Source of the DNA: Didymodactylos carnosus
Taxonomy: Eukaryota; Rotifera; Eurotatoria; Philodinida; Philodinidae
DNA length: 64,000 bases
Direction of reading: 5' to 3'
NCBI GenBank assembly: GCA_905250885.1
Contig: CAJNOQ010000037.1
Location: forward strand, 29,261-93,260
The translations under genes and the position numbers were made by a program. Within the stretch, counting starts at the first letter, position 1. The number at the start of each line of letters is the position of its first letter. Positions 1 through 9,736 of the stretch are shown here, one piece after another. The notes below the pieces were generated by a model. That model had not been told where the DNA came from and did no database searches. It saw only the letters and a list, made by a program, of their open reading frames with translations.

Positions 1-1039
1 CAGACATTACACGAAAACCATTGACAATATGCGACTTATGTTCGATCATTTTGTAATCGTATCAGAAAAATCCTGAAATTAGACATCGACGCACGTCTAG
101 ATCAGTAATCAACTACTTATTGTTAATATAGATGCGGAAGAATATCGTTGCAGTGTTATTTTGTAAACAATTGTTGGTTGTATATAATGAGCTAGTTTTG
201 TTTGAAAAAATCTTTGCAACAAAATAAATTGATTAAGCAGACTATTCTAAAACGTGTTTTTTTCCAATTTTAGGCTTAAAAAGTATTTTTTTCCTTGCCA
301 AGAATTGCAGAGCAACAAAGAACTCTCACTAAAGTATTCGCTATCAAAGTTGTAGTCTATGTCATTCTCCATAGAATAAACAGAACGAAATTAAACAAAA
401 AAATTTGAACAATTTAAATTAAAATTCGTTTTAAAATTTTTGTCATTAGAAAAGAAAAATCTGTTTAATACTGGAAAAATACGTTATTTAAAATAGTTTG
501 CTTAATCAATTTATTTTATTACAAAGGTTTTTTCAAACAAAAAAAGCTCATTATATACAACCAACAATTGTTTACAAAATAAAACTGCAACGACATTCAT
601 ATAGAGGACATTCCCTTAAACTTCTGAATTAATCAGTCTTTGAAATACGTACTGCTGACTGAAATATTGCCAGCATCGTGCACATACTCTTCAAAGGAAT
701 CATAACAGTTTAGCTATTCATTTTAATGAGATTATCATGCATAATGTCTGTTTGCTGAATTGTCCGTAAGAGAGATATTGACCAAAATTCATAGTAGAGA
801 GTTCAACTCCTCATTGCTTGAATTTCTAGGAAAACGTTTTACTAAAACAAACCTGTAAAAAATAAAAGTGAAATATTCAAAAATAAACAAAAAGTCCTTT
901 CGGAAGAGTCCTTTTCATTATAAGAGAAAATTTGTTTAATTGAAAGATGATTCTATTCTTTTTCAACGAATGATTTTTGACTAAGTCTAATGTCGATAAT
1001 CAGTATAAAATAATGTTTGTTCTTGTTTCTATTTAGAAT
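1..1039. other. Upstream non-coding region of the GPCR gene
   Basis: No convincing coding sequence is seen on either strand. The stretch is AT-rich and contains a foldback element listed separately at about 140-600. Just before the receptor reading frame, a pyrimidine-rich run ends in TTTAG at about 1035. This looks like a splice acceptor, so a 5' untranslated or short coding exon may lie in this stretch. Confidence 0.5.
140..600. repeat. Foldback (MITE-like) element A
   Basis: Left arm about 152-255 and right arm about 480-595 are inverted copies. Both carry CGTTGCAGT, then TTTTGTAAACAATTGTTGG, TATATAATGAGCT and a run ending in TTGATTAAGCA. The arms are imperfect, with small substitutions, and the spacer is about 225 bp without coding sequence. 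This is a non-autonomous terminal-inverted-repeat element or foldback. No target duplication could be fixed. Confidence 0.75.
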
Positions 1040-1054
1040 TTGTTATTGTCGATC

Positions 1055-2416
1055 ATGTTCAATCCACCGGAGATCGACTATCATCGTTATTATCGTTCAT
1101 CACCGTCAAAAGTCATCACTACAAGTGATGATGCACTACGGATATTAACTGATACCGATTCATTGTGGAAATTTTCTTCGTACGATCTGTTATTAAGTAT
1201 TAATGCTTATATGCCATTTAATGAGACAATGTTAAGTCCGACAAACATTTCATCATCTGCTGTCAATTCATCGTCTTGGCAACCGGCCGAAGATGATGTT
1301 AGTAATGCATTATTGTATTTAATCGTTCCCATTTATTCTATCGTCTTCGTTACCGGTACTATTGGAAATATTCTTGTCATATTAACTGTTCTAACAGTTA
1401 AACAAATGCGAACAACAACAAACGCACTTGTTCTCCATTTAGCTATAGCTAATCTAGCATTTGTTCTATTATGTATCCCACATACTCTCTACGTTTACGT
1501 GGCTCCATCTTATCGGTTCCCAAAAGCTATTTGCAAAGTGACTTATACTATGATGTATTTAAGTGCATATGTTAGCATTTACATTCTAGTACTAATGTCT
1601 ATCGATCGATTTCTGGGTGTTGTACTAGCCATAAAATCCACACGTTTTCGAACACAGCGAAATGCTCACATTGCCGTAATAATTGTTTGGCTATTTGGAA
1701 TTATATTTGCATCGCCAAATATGTTTGTCTACGATGTTATCCCCTATGAACAACATGTATTTTGTAATACAAAGACAGATGTACCATTCTTAAATTTAGT
1801 ACGAAAAATATCGGCCTATTGTTTTGCATTACTTGGTCTCTTTATCCCATTAGCTCTTATAGCTATTCTTTATGGACTAATTATCAATACGTTAAGAAAA
1901 AATGCCAAAGGTAAACAAGTACAAAAGGGTAAAAAACGTGTTACAAAAATGGTATCTGCTGTTATTTCGTCGTTTGTTATTTGTTGGTCACCAATGCAAA
2001 TTTATCTATTGTATACTCAAGTTTACTCACAAACTATCATATCACTTGCCATTATTGCACAAACACTTGTCTACGTCTCATCATGTATTAATCCGATATT
2101 GTATGCATTTCTATCAGAACCATTTCGTAAAACATTTCAACAATTTTTAACATGTTCAAAAATCAAATTGATTACCACTGACGCTGTTATAGCTGATAAT
2201 CCGTCAAAACATACCAGTAGAACAGACGGTTCAGTTATTAAACTGCAACTTGAATCAAAAAATAATACTAATTTACTATCGAAAAAGAGTCATAGACGTA
2301 TTCTGAACAAAAGCGGTGAAAACGTAAAAATTAATTTAAACAATATTGATGGTAATACTTCAATGACATATGAGGTTACGAAATATGAAAGATTACCAAC
2401 AAATAGTATAACGTGA
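1055..2416 (+). CDS. Allatostatin-A/galanin-type neuropeptide GPCR
   Basis: This is a class A (rhodopsin-like) seven-transmembrane receptor, expected at the plasma membrane of neurons or target cells and coupling a peptide ligand to G proteins. The N-terminus has NET, NIS and NSS glycosylation sequons. TM1 carries the GN motif, TM3 has the conserved Cys and ends in IDRF (a DRY variant), TM6 has CWSP and TM7 has NPILY followed by an amphipathic helix. The stretches LSAYVSIYILVLMSIDRF and RTQRNA closely match allatostatin-A and galanin receptors. The open frame begins upstream at a TTG (1040), but the first ATG is at 1055, 20 nt after an acceptor-like TTTAG, so an upstream exon is possible. From there the gene is intronless, 453 aa, with a long Ser/Asn/Lys-rich tail. 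The TM2 sodium-site Asp is Asn (see findings). The subfamily call is by motif only. Confidence 0.88.
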   Translation: MFNPPEIDYHRYYRSSPSKVITTSDDALRILTDTDSLWKFSSYDLLLSINAYMPFNETMLSPTNISSSAVNSSSWQPAEDDVSNALLYLIVPIYSIVFVTGTIGNILVILTVLTVKQMRTTTNALVLHLAIANLAFVLLCIPHTLYVYVAPSYRFPKAICKVTYTMMYLSAYVSIYILVLMSIDRFLGVVLAIKSTRFRTQRNAHIAVIIVWLFGIIFASPNMFVYDVIPYEQHVFCNTKTDVPFLNLVRKISAYCFALLGLFIPLALIAILYGLIINTLRKNAKGKQVQKGKKRVTKMVSAVISSFVICWSPMQIYLLYTQVYSQTIISLAIIAQTLVYVSSCINPILYAFLSEPFRKTFQQFLTCSKIKLITTDAVIADNPSKHTSRTDGSVIKLQLESKNNTNLLSKKSHRRILNKSGENVKINLNNIDGNTSMTYEVTKYERLPTNSIT

Positions 2417-2870
2417 ATAATACGTCACCAGGAAGATTTTATAGTCATTTTTTCTCTGCTTGAATGAGTTTGGTGCTTGCTTACTGTTATCTGATGAGTT
2501 TCTCCTTTTCTAAATAGAAACATTATTTTTGGTTGCAAAACTGACTATTTATGAGAAACGTTAAGCTCGCTTCTTCTCCATGACTATTTTTCATAAACTT
2601 ATATACAGTGGAGTGGGGGAAATTGTCACGAAATTCTATCACCTTATAATATTTTAATCTACGGGACAATTTGGCAAAGAAAGTGTACACTGTTCGGACA
2701 ATTCAGCAATTACGTGTGTGTTTGAATGAGAGAAGTAAAATGCAATTATCTTAATGATAATTAGTGATAAGATCAATGGTAGGCAAGTCTAAGTCCAGAC
2801 TTGAAGCTTTTTTTGACGGACTTGCACTTGAGCATTTTTTTGTCAACTCCGTTTGAAGTCGTCATCAACA
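2417..2870. other. Intergenic, no gene seen
   Basis: AT-rich sequence with no coding signal. A short self-complementary run lies around 2785-2805 (AAGTCTAAGTCCAGACTTG). No canonical AATAAA was found close to the receptor stop codon. Confidence 0.4.
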
Positions 2871-3205
2871 TCACTCCGCTGCTCTCGAGCAGGCGACCAC
2901 GATCTTCTTCCATTTGTGCACACTCTTAGCATCATCTACAATGTCCATCACCTTCCAATACTTCTTATCGCAAATACTATTTTGAGTAAGTTCAACACAT
3001 AGCCAAGATAGTCCTGTGGCTGCTTCCCTGGATTGTTTGTACCATGCATTGGTTGGTATAAGCCAAATTTTCTCAAGGGCTCATCATCTGAGCGTCTACA
3101 AATGTGTCGTACCCATTTGAGCTGTCTTTTAACAATTATCTTTATCAGCATGTCCACACCTAGTCTGTTGTATATTTGAAATATGATCTCTACACCTAAT
3201 CCCAA
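2871..3205 (-). pseudogene. LINE reverse transcriptase C-terminal tail, decayed
   Basis: Read on the minus strand, this encodes a fragment with RQLKWVRHICRRSDDEP and then a second fragment, in another frame, ending WKKIVVACSRAAE and a stop at 2871. The pair R-x-L-x-W-x-x-H-x-x-R-x-x-D-D and W-x-x-x-V-x-A-C-S is the usual C-terminal signature of many non-LTR retrotransposon polyproteins (CR1/RTE-like). The frame change around 2948 shows it is dead. Nothing upstream on the same strand restores the reverse transcriptase core, so this is a truncated or eroded copy. Confidence 0.7.
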
Positions 3206-6200
3206 GCATTATTCTGTAACGGCTACTTGCAAACTATTTAATTTGTACTTCATCTTTTCCGTTATTAACCATGTTTCACTGAGGAGTTAAGCTCTATTAC
3301 ATTCAGCAACGGAATGAATACAATCTGATACTTAAATTATTATGTTTTACTTTATCAAACATACATCAATGTATATCTGGTATTGGTAAATCTATTATTT
3401 CACCGTCACTAATTACACAAAAATCGAAGAATTGATTGATACTACTAGTAGCATTAAAATGCAAGCAATCAAATTTTTGCTTGATCCTTTTCTAAAACAA
3501 GAAAGGAACATCAATGAAATCTTCATTCTCCATACCTACACAAAACCTTTAGTATTTCGCGGAGAAATTTTTATTCACTGTCAGATGTGTTGTATCGAAA
3601 AACTTATCTGAAAACCACATTGATGAACACGTATTAATTAGAAATGGTTGATAAACTGGGATCACTATATTTTCCATTGTTGCACAACACGATTTGAATT
3701 CAACTCATTGATCAATCTTACATTTGATCTGAAACGTTTTCGACAGAGTGACCATGGGACGGTTCTCGATTCAACTGGCGCTTCAGCTTGAGCACTAAAC
3801 TGTCGAAAACATATGTACGAATACAACGTCGGTCAAAAGAATAAAAACAATTGGGTCGAAAAACTCTCCAAAACTATACTACAGTTATCATTTCTAACAG
3901 ATGATGATTGTGTCATTTTCGATGTCTTATGATACAATTTGATCAATAATCAAACATTTCAAGTACGAATACTCTCGTTTTCCTAGTATCCTCTTCAAAA
4001 TGGGAGTCAAGCGAGACCTTGATTTTCAGTGGTTCGAGTGTGGTATTCCTATTGCCTCAGGACTGGTTCCTAGCGGCTTCAGGTAGTCTTGAAGTCGGAT
4101 TGAACATGCTTAATCGACCATCTGAACCTAATGAGAACGTTTATTTTTGGAAAAGAATTTAAAAACAAAGTGAAAACCGAGTTGATGAAAATTCCGATCC
4201 TTGGTGTATTTATACTTAATATTAGAAAATTCACAATTCATTCGAAAAACATCAAAACGGTGAAAACTGCAGGATATGATTAATTTTATTCACTTCATTT
4301 ATTATTGAATGATTGAAAGATGAAGCGTCATCGCTGATCGTTCATCGCATATGAATAGTGGCAGATCCTCGTTGCCGCCCAACACTAATCCTTCATAACA
4401 CACATACCAACGGACTTGTACAGTATGAGTCGAGTACTGATGAGAGCGTTTCGTTATATAGAGAATTTTTCTTTACTTTTATTTTAATCTGAATGAGATG
4501 GTTTTAGTGAGCCTTGATTTCTGCAGCAGCAGCTAAATCAAAGTTTCACTCATCTAAATGTTACCACAATAACTAACTTATTAGTTTGAGATTGATTTTC
4601 GATTGTATAACTCACAAGGAAAGACTATGTTAGGAATTTAAAAATAATAATGCTTCTACGTCGTTTGCAAATTGGTATAATTCTTCTTTTTCTTTTGTTT
4701 ATCTGTTTACAATTCATAGTTGGCTCTTAGCATTCTCTCTTCCACTTCGCTGTTATTTTTATTTACTGTAAAATCGATCAAAATTACCTCAAAACTTCAA
4801 GCTATACTCTGTTTTATTAATACCTATATCATGGAGATCAAGACAAGCTTTAGAAAACAATCGAAAATACTGTAATTTTTGAAAGATTTTCCGGAAACCT
4901 GGTGTATTAAATGAATACTGTTTTACATGATATTAATTACAGAACCAAATTTAATAGATAAAACAGAATATCTTTTAATTGATTTTGATTGAGTTATGAA
5001 TGTTTTCATTTTCGGTGAGAATAGCCAAAAATGAGTTACTTCATCTAATATAGATTTTTGAATTTTTCTGGAAAACAGACATTGCTACAAGACTCAGCGT
5101 GGTCGATAACCTATATTCGAGTTATCTCTCTGAGGTTCCAAGAGAGGTTATCTCACACTAGATCTGTCGATTCCAGAAAAGCCAATGTCTCTTCTAAACG
5201 ACGAAAAATGTAAGAAGCCGCTCGATTTTTATTTTGAAGAGGAAAAATTAGGCTATGTCTTCATGAAAGAAAACGAAAATATTTGTATAAAAATTTTTGA
5301 AACACTAACCTGATTTTCTAAAGATCCTCTGAAAAATCAACCTTCACGAAAGTATCAACCTACAACACAAATTACATTCTAATTGAGTAGAAGAGTATTT
5401 CTGACTGAGGTACAACTTCATATTAGAGTAATATAGTAGTGAGACGCTGGAAGATGCTCCTAATGATTGATCGATGATTGTCTGCATCAAATCGTCGAAT
5501 TTTCTGTACAAATTCTCTGAAATAGAAAGCAGTTTGTTTCGAATATATGCAGATCATAATATTATTCGTATAAAAATCATCAAATCATCTATTTATAAGT
5601 AAAACCAACATACATGATACATTGATACATCTTCAACCTAGACACTATCAGTTACCAATTGGTAAAAAGACTTTTCAATTCAGACTCATAATTTCGCAAG
5701 AATATTTTTAGTTTAGTTCTTGTCTGGACTGAAATTTTTCATGGCTTTTAATGGTGATATTCGTGATCAGTATAGTCTACTTCATATTATCATATTACGT
5801 TGAAAAAAAATTAAAAACAAAAGTTATCGAAAAATCTTTAGTGGCCTGAGGCGTCAGAAACCTCATGAAAAGAGTTTGAGAAATGATCCTGGTCATCGCT
5901 TGACATGATTCCAATGTAAAATGCCCAAAATTTTATTTTCGAATTTAGGAGAAATAAAACAGAGACGGTTAAAGAATATTGATATTAAAAATTTATTATC
6001 GAAATGTATAAAACGGAATGTCTATATAAAGAATAAGATGAAAGAAGTTGCATCGATTGTGTTGACAAGCGAAGTAATCATTTTCTTTTCTGTTTTTTTA
6101 TTTCTCCTAAAGTTTCTTTTTATATAATCCTAAAGTCTTTCATAATTTCATATCTAAGCATCAGTTTTTCTTGACTGAGATCTCAGTTTTGTATTTTAAT

Positions 6201-6599
6201 TAAGCTTTTGTTAACTATTGATCCATAGAATTCGTCTTTGTAGAACTGAGATGTCAATACGTAAAGAATATAATCGACAATTTGTGGTTTATATGAAAGG
6301 AAATAAGCACTAGTTTAAAAAATATCGATATTATTTGCGATCTTCTCACCTCAAACCTGCCCAAAGCATCAAACCTAATGAAATCTCATTTCCTAGTCAT
6401 CGGTTCTTATATAAGAATCTTACTCAATTCTTATATAAGATCTTCCACGAAAGTGGCAAGAATCCTGCTGAATCTTATAAGAATCTCACAAAAATTCATA
6501 AGAAATTGGTAAGAGTCAGCAAAACTCCTATGTTATTCTTATCAGATTCTTATAAAATTCTTGTAAGATTCTTATAAGATTTCACAAATTTTTTTTGTG
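3206..6599. other. Intergenic, repeats only
   Basis: No gene is supported. A short hairpin with 11-nt arms GTTTTCGACAG / CTGTCGAAAAC lies at 3736-3746 and 3800-3810. From about 6400 to 6580 the sequence is a degenerate array of CTTATAAGAATCTT-like units, ending near 6600 in TTTTTTTTGTGTAGGG, which may be one end of a small element. Short open frames here do not look like proteins. Confidence 0.45.
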
Positions 6600-7525
6600 T
6601 AGGGTTATTAGATGACATACGTATTTGAGCACCCAGTTCTTCACATATTTTTCAATTAATTGTTTTTGTTTTTGTAATATTTCTTTTCCTAATTCGGTTA
6701 ATGTATAAGTTTTTGGATGATCATCATTTTTCTTAAGTTTTTCAATGCATTTTGTTCAATGTGTATCCAAAATCGTGGATCAAAATCCTTCTAGAAACAA
6801 GATTTACATAGAATATTTTAGAAAAATTGCCTTCAATCATCGAAAACATTTTTCTTTTAAAATATTTTATGTATAAAAAATTTTCTGTGAATTTCAGTTT
6901 GAATTCCGGAACAATTATATACTTTACGCTAAATTATGACGATCTTTCTTTATCAAGGTACTGATTTTTAAACTCTGACTAAATATTACTTGTCATTTCC
7001 TCATCCAAACCACACTCAATTCTACTAATAGTTGACTTATCAAATCATACATAATTTTTCCACTTAGGCGTGGAATGTAAGAACTATATCTGTGAATATT
7101 TTGAATATAATCACGACCAATTTCGCTAGGTGAAATATCATAATCAGTCTCAACTCTATGAATACTTTGAATATCAGGTTCATAATGTCTCATTGTAACT
7201 TAATCAAAGTTAAAGCTTTGATCGGAAGCTACTTCATTTGTTTGTGTTAACAAAAATGTCAGCAAATGTTCAAACTTATTTAGGTTCGTCAAAACTATGT
7301 AAAACATCCTTATAAAAAACTTCATCATCAATGTTTACATTTCTCTTTAAAAACAAATAAGATAAAAAATATGAAAAGCTTTCTTGATTAAAATCACCAT
7401 AGCTTCTGATATCTAATGTTATTCTATAAAGAGAAACAAAATAATTAATATCAAATGTTTTATCAGTTCAATCCCTAAACGAATTTTTAATACTAAACAA
7501 TCGATTGCAGAAAGAACATCAATTT
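6600..7525 (-). pseudogene. Decayed protein-coding gene, unknown family
   Basis: The minus strand holds several adjoining segments with protein-like composition in shifting frames. First (about 7520-7285): TFDINYFVSLYRITLDIRS, continuing with SYGDF and FLKRNVNIDDEVFY. Then, one frame away, KFEHLLTFLLTQTNEVASD (about 7280-7205). Then a 66-codon piece at 7193-6993 including RDYIQNIHRYSSYIPRLSG. Finally KTYTLTELGKEILQKQKQLI near 6740-6640. Stops and single-base shifts separate them. I do not recognise the family. The sequence stops near the repeat at 6600. The consistent order of non-repetitive coding-like pieces on one strand argues for a dead gene or captured gene fragment, not chance. Confidence 0.45.
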
Positions 7526-8465
7526 TCGAATCGACTTTCCAAAAACTTAGTGGCCAACTTTTGAAATTGGCATTCGCTATAAGACTTTATTGAAAAAAAA
7601 AGAATTTTCTAATCTTCTAATAATCAATCGGAACAGTCGATAGCAACTCAATTTCTTTCATTTGATTTATTAAATTATAATAATTCGAAACTCTTGGGTT
7701 GGAACACGTTTAAAGTTAGGGTTTTGAAGTTAAACTGAATTATATTAGAGAAAAGTGGTTCTTTCTTTTCAATTAGATGATAAGGAATAATTACTCTTCT
7801 ATATAATTTAAGGGTGAGTCTATTGCCACTTACAGAAGTATCAGGAAGAAGTTACTGACTGAAAGTGTCAATACGGAGCTGTTGATGCTATCTAACCAAA
7901 GCTCATTTGAGCCATGTATTGACACTTTCTCCTCCACTTTAGGTAAGACATAGCAATACACCGATATTTCCGCGAACAGGATGTCGATTGTTCCGCCAAT
8001 TTTTTGAAACAAGCTCTGTGTATTATCGTAACACTCACAAAATGCAATACGGTTTTATTTGCGAGCATACTTTGTATTATATGTTTCGTTTCTGTTCGAT
8101 TTGAGGTCGTGTTACTAATTTCATACTGCTTCATGCAATTACTTTTAGAATGAAACTACTTTTCGTACTCATTCTCACACTACTTACTCCCCCCTCGACT
8201 CACTCACAAACAGCATAAAGAGTCGTGTCGCGAGGAATAGCCGCTTATTGACACTTTCTATTGAAAGTAGCAATAGCTTCTAGTTGACATTTTTAGAAAG
8301 TGGCATGAGCTGCTTAATGGCACTTCCGAACATGGCAATAGCCATTCCGATAATTTAATTGAACTATCACTCTTCATGCCTGATTCTGTTACTGAATATT
8401 GAGATAATCCAACTGAAATCCCATTGTGTTGGTCTTGGTTGAAATGATAATCTTTAAAATCATCC
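7526..8465. other. Intergenic with short inverted repeats
   Basis: No gene is supported. A hairpin with 13-14 nt arms GAAAGTGTCAATAC / GTATTGACACTTTC spans 7861-7930, and fragments of the same motif (TATTGACACTTTC, GAAAGTAGCAATAGC) recur at 8247-8330. This suggests remnants of a small dispersed repeat. Confidence 0.4.
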
Positions 8466-9470
8466 GATAAAACTTTTTCGTTGATCAAAATAGTCCTGGT
8501 GGTTTTCAGGCCGGTGACAATGATTCATTACTAACAGTTATGCATAACAAACAAGGATCAAGCAAACCTGGTGTGCTTCGGGAAAGTAACAATTCATTGT
8601 CAAATAATAATTTCATCTGGATATCTGGTACTACAAAACCGGACCCACAGAATAGTACACCGAAAACAGTTTATGACAAACCTTTCTTAGGAGAATTGTT
8701 TAAAGCTTTCAAAGAAGGATCATCATCCCTGAAACGTCAATTCGTTCCTTGTGAAATGAACCATAATGCATCAGTTTCACAGGAAATCTTTGGATTTCAA
8801 CATTCAAAGAAACAACATACATACAATTCATCTTCCTCTAGAGATGAAGATGAACCGGTTTCATAATGTTTAATATTATGCCTGTATTCTTCTTTTTTCA
8901 AGATGTTTGTTATATGTTCGTATAACATTCGGGCATATGTACAGTGCAGAAAAGAGCCTTACTCCGGGCATGGGTTGAAAATACCCGACCGGACGCACTG
9001 CTTTTACAAGAATCGTATATGACCAAGATAGAACATGCGGAAATATTTAAAAGAGCCTTCAGCGATTTTAATGTTATATGTAGTCTTGGTAAGTGGGCCG
9101 CAAGTGCACCTGCGGCCCACTAGAGTAGCACCCAGGTGGTACTCTAGTCATGATAAACAAAAAGCATCAAATCATTGACTGAGGAATGGACACCATTGAA
9201 CGTGTGGCTTTCGTGAAAATCAGTATTAATACTATACCGATTACACTTGCCAGTGTTTATGTTCCATCCAGTGATCCAGTAGCCAGAAAAACGTTTTTTA
9301 CCGATCTCCGATTGTTTATCCCGTCTAGTAAATGGTTACTAGTAGGTGGAGATTCCAACTGTATACCAGATGAAATCTGGGATCGATACCGACCAACAGC
9401 TGTCACTTGTACGTCATCATACCCTTCACCAGTCCAGGAACTAATTAAATCATTCCAACTCTATGAATTT
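8466..9470 (+). pseudogene. 5' part of a LINE: ORF1 tail plus endonuclease, broken
   Basis: An open frame ending at 8866 (Ser/Asn-rich, ending RDEDEPVS) precedes a second frame starting at ATG 8903. The second frame reads FVICSYNIRAYVQ, then after a frame change RALLRAWVENTRPDALLLQE, and after a further break RVAFVKISINTIPITLASVY and KWLLVGGDSNCIPD. SYNIR, LLLQE and GGDSN match the first three motif blocks of the exonuclease-endonuclease-phosphatase domain at the start of LINE ORF2. In LINEs this domain nicks the target DNA. At least one frameshift, an in-frame TGA near 9181 and an inserted pair of hairpins (9092-9149) disable it. The domain stops about 9470, and the reverse transcriptase is absent. 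Confidence 0.75.
9092..9149. repeat. Twin GC-rich hairpins inside the LINE relic
   Basis: Two adjacent perfect stems: GTGGGCCGCA with TGCGGCCCAC (8-nt loop), immediately followed by CTAGAGTA with TACTCTAG (12-nt loop). They sit at the point where endonuclease homology is interrupted and are far richer in G+C than the surroundings. They may be the terminus of a small insertion. Function unknown. Confidence 0.7.
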
Positions 9471-9736
9471 TATTTTTTCGGCGTTATCTTTTGGCGTTTC
9501 CTTTTCATGCGAAAATCTCTCTCCTGTCTCCGTTTAAGCAATACTAATGTCATTACAAGAATCAGATAGAGCCTTCTCGTATACTATCAAAAAGTGTCTG
9601 TGAATGCAGTTTGGATAACAATTCATGCAGAAAAGTGTAAAGGAGTTGCATTCATTTGAAATGCTGTAAATGTTGTTTTGTAACAACTCAGTGAGCAAGA
9701 CCAAGTTCGGATTTAGTTGACTTAGAGCAGAAAAAT
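9471..9736. other. Unassigned sequence between LINE relic and element B
   Basis: No coding signal. Endonuclease homology stops abruptly near 9470 and unrelated AT-rich sequence follows up to the left arm of the long inverted repeat. Confidence 0.4.

Noticed and set aside
1902-2150. Open frame overlapping the receptor gene
   Set aside because: It is a shadow in another frame of the GPCR TM6-TM7 region; its composition is not protein-like.
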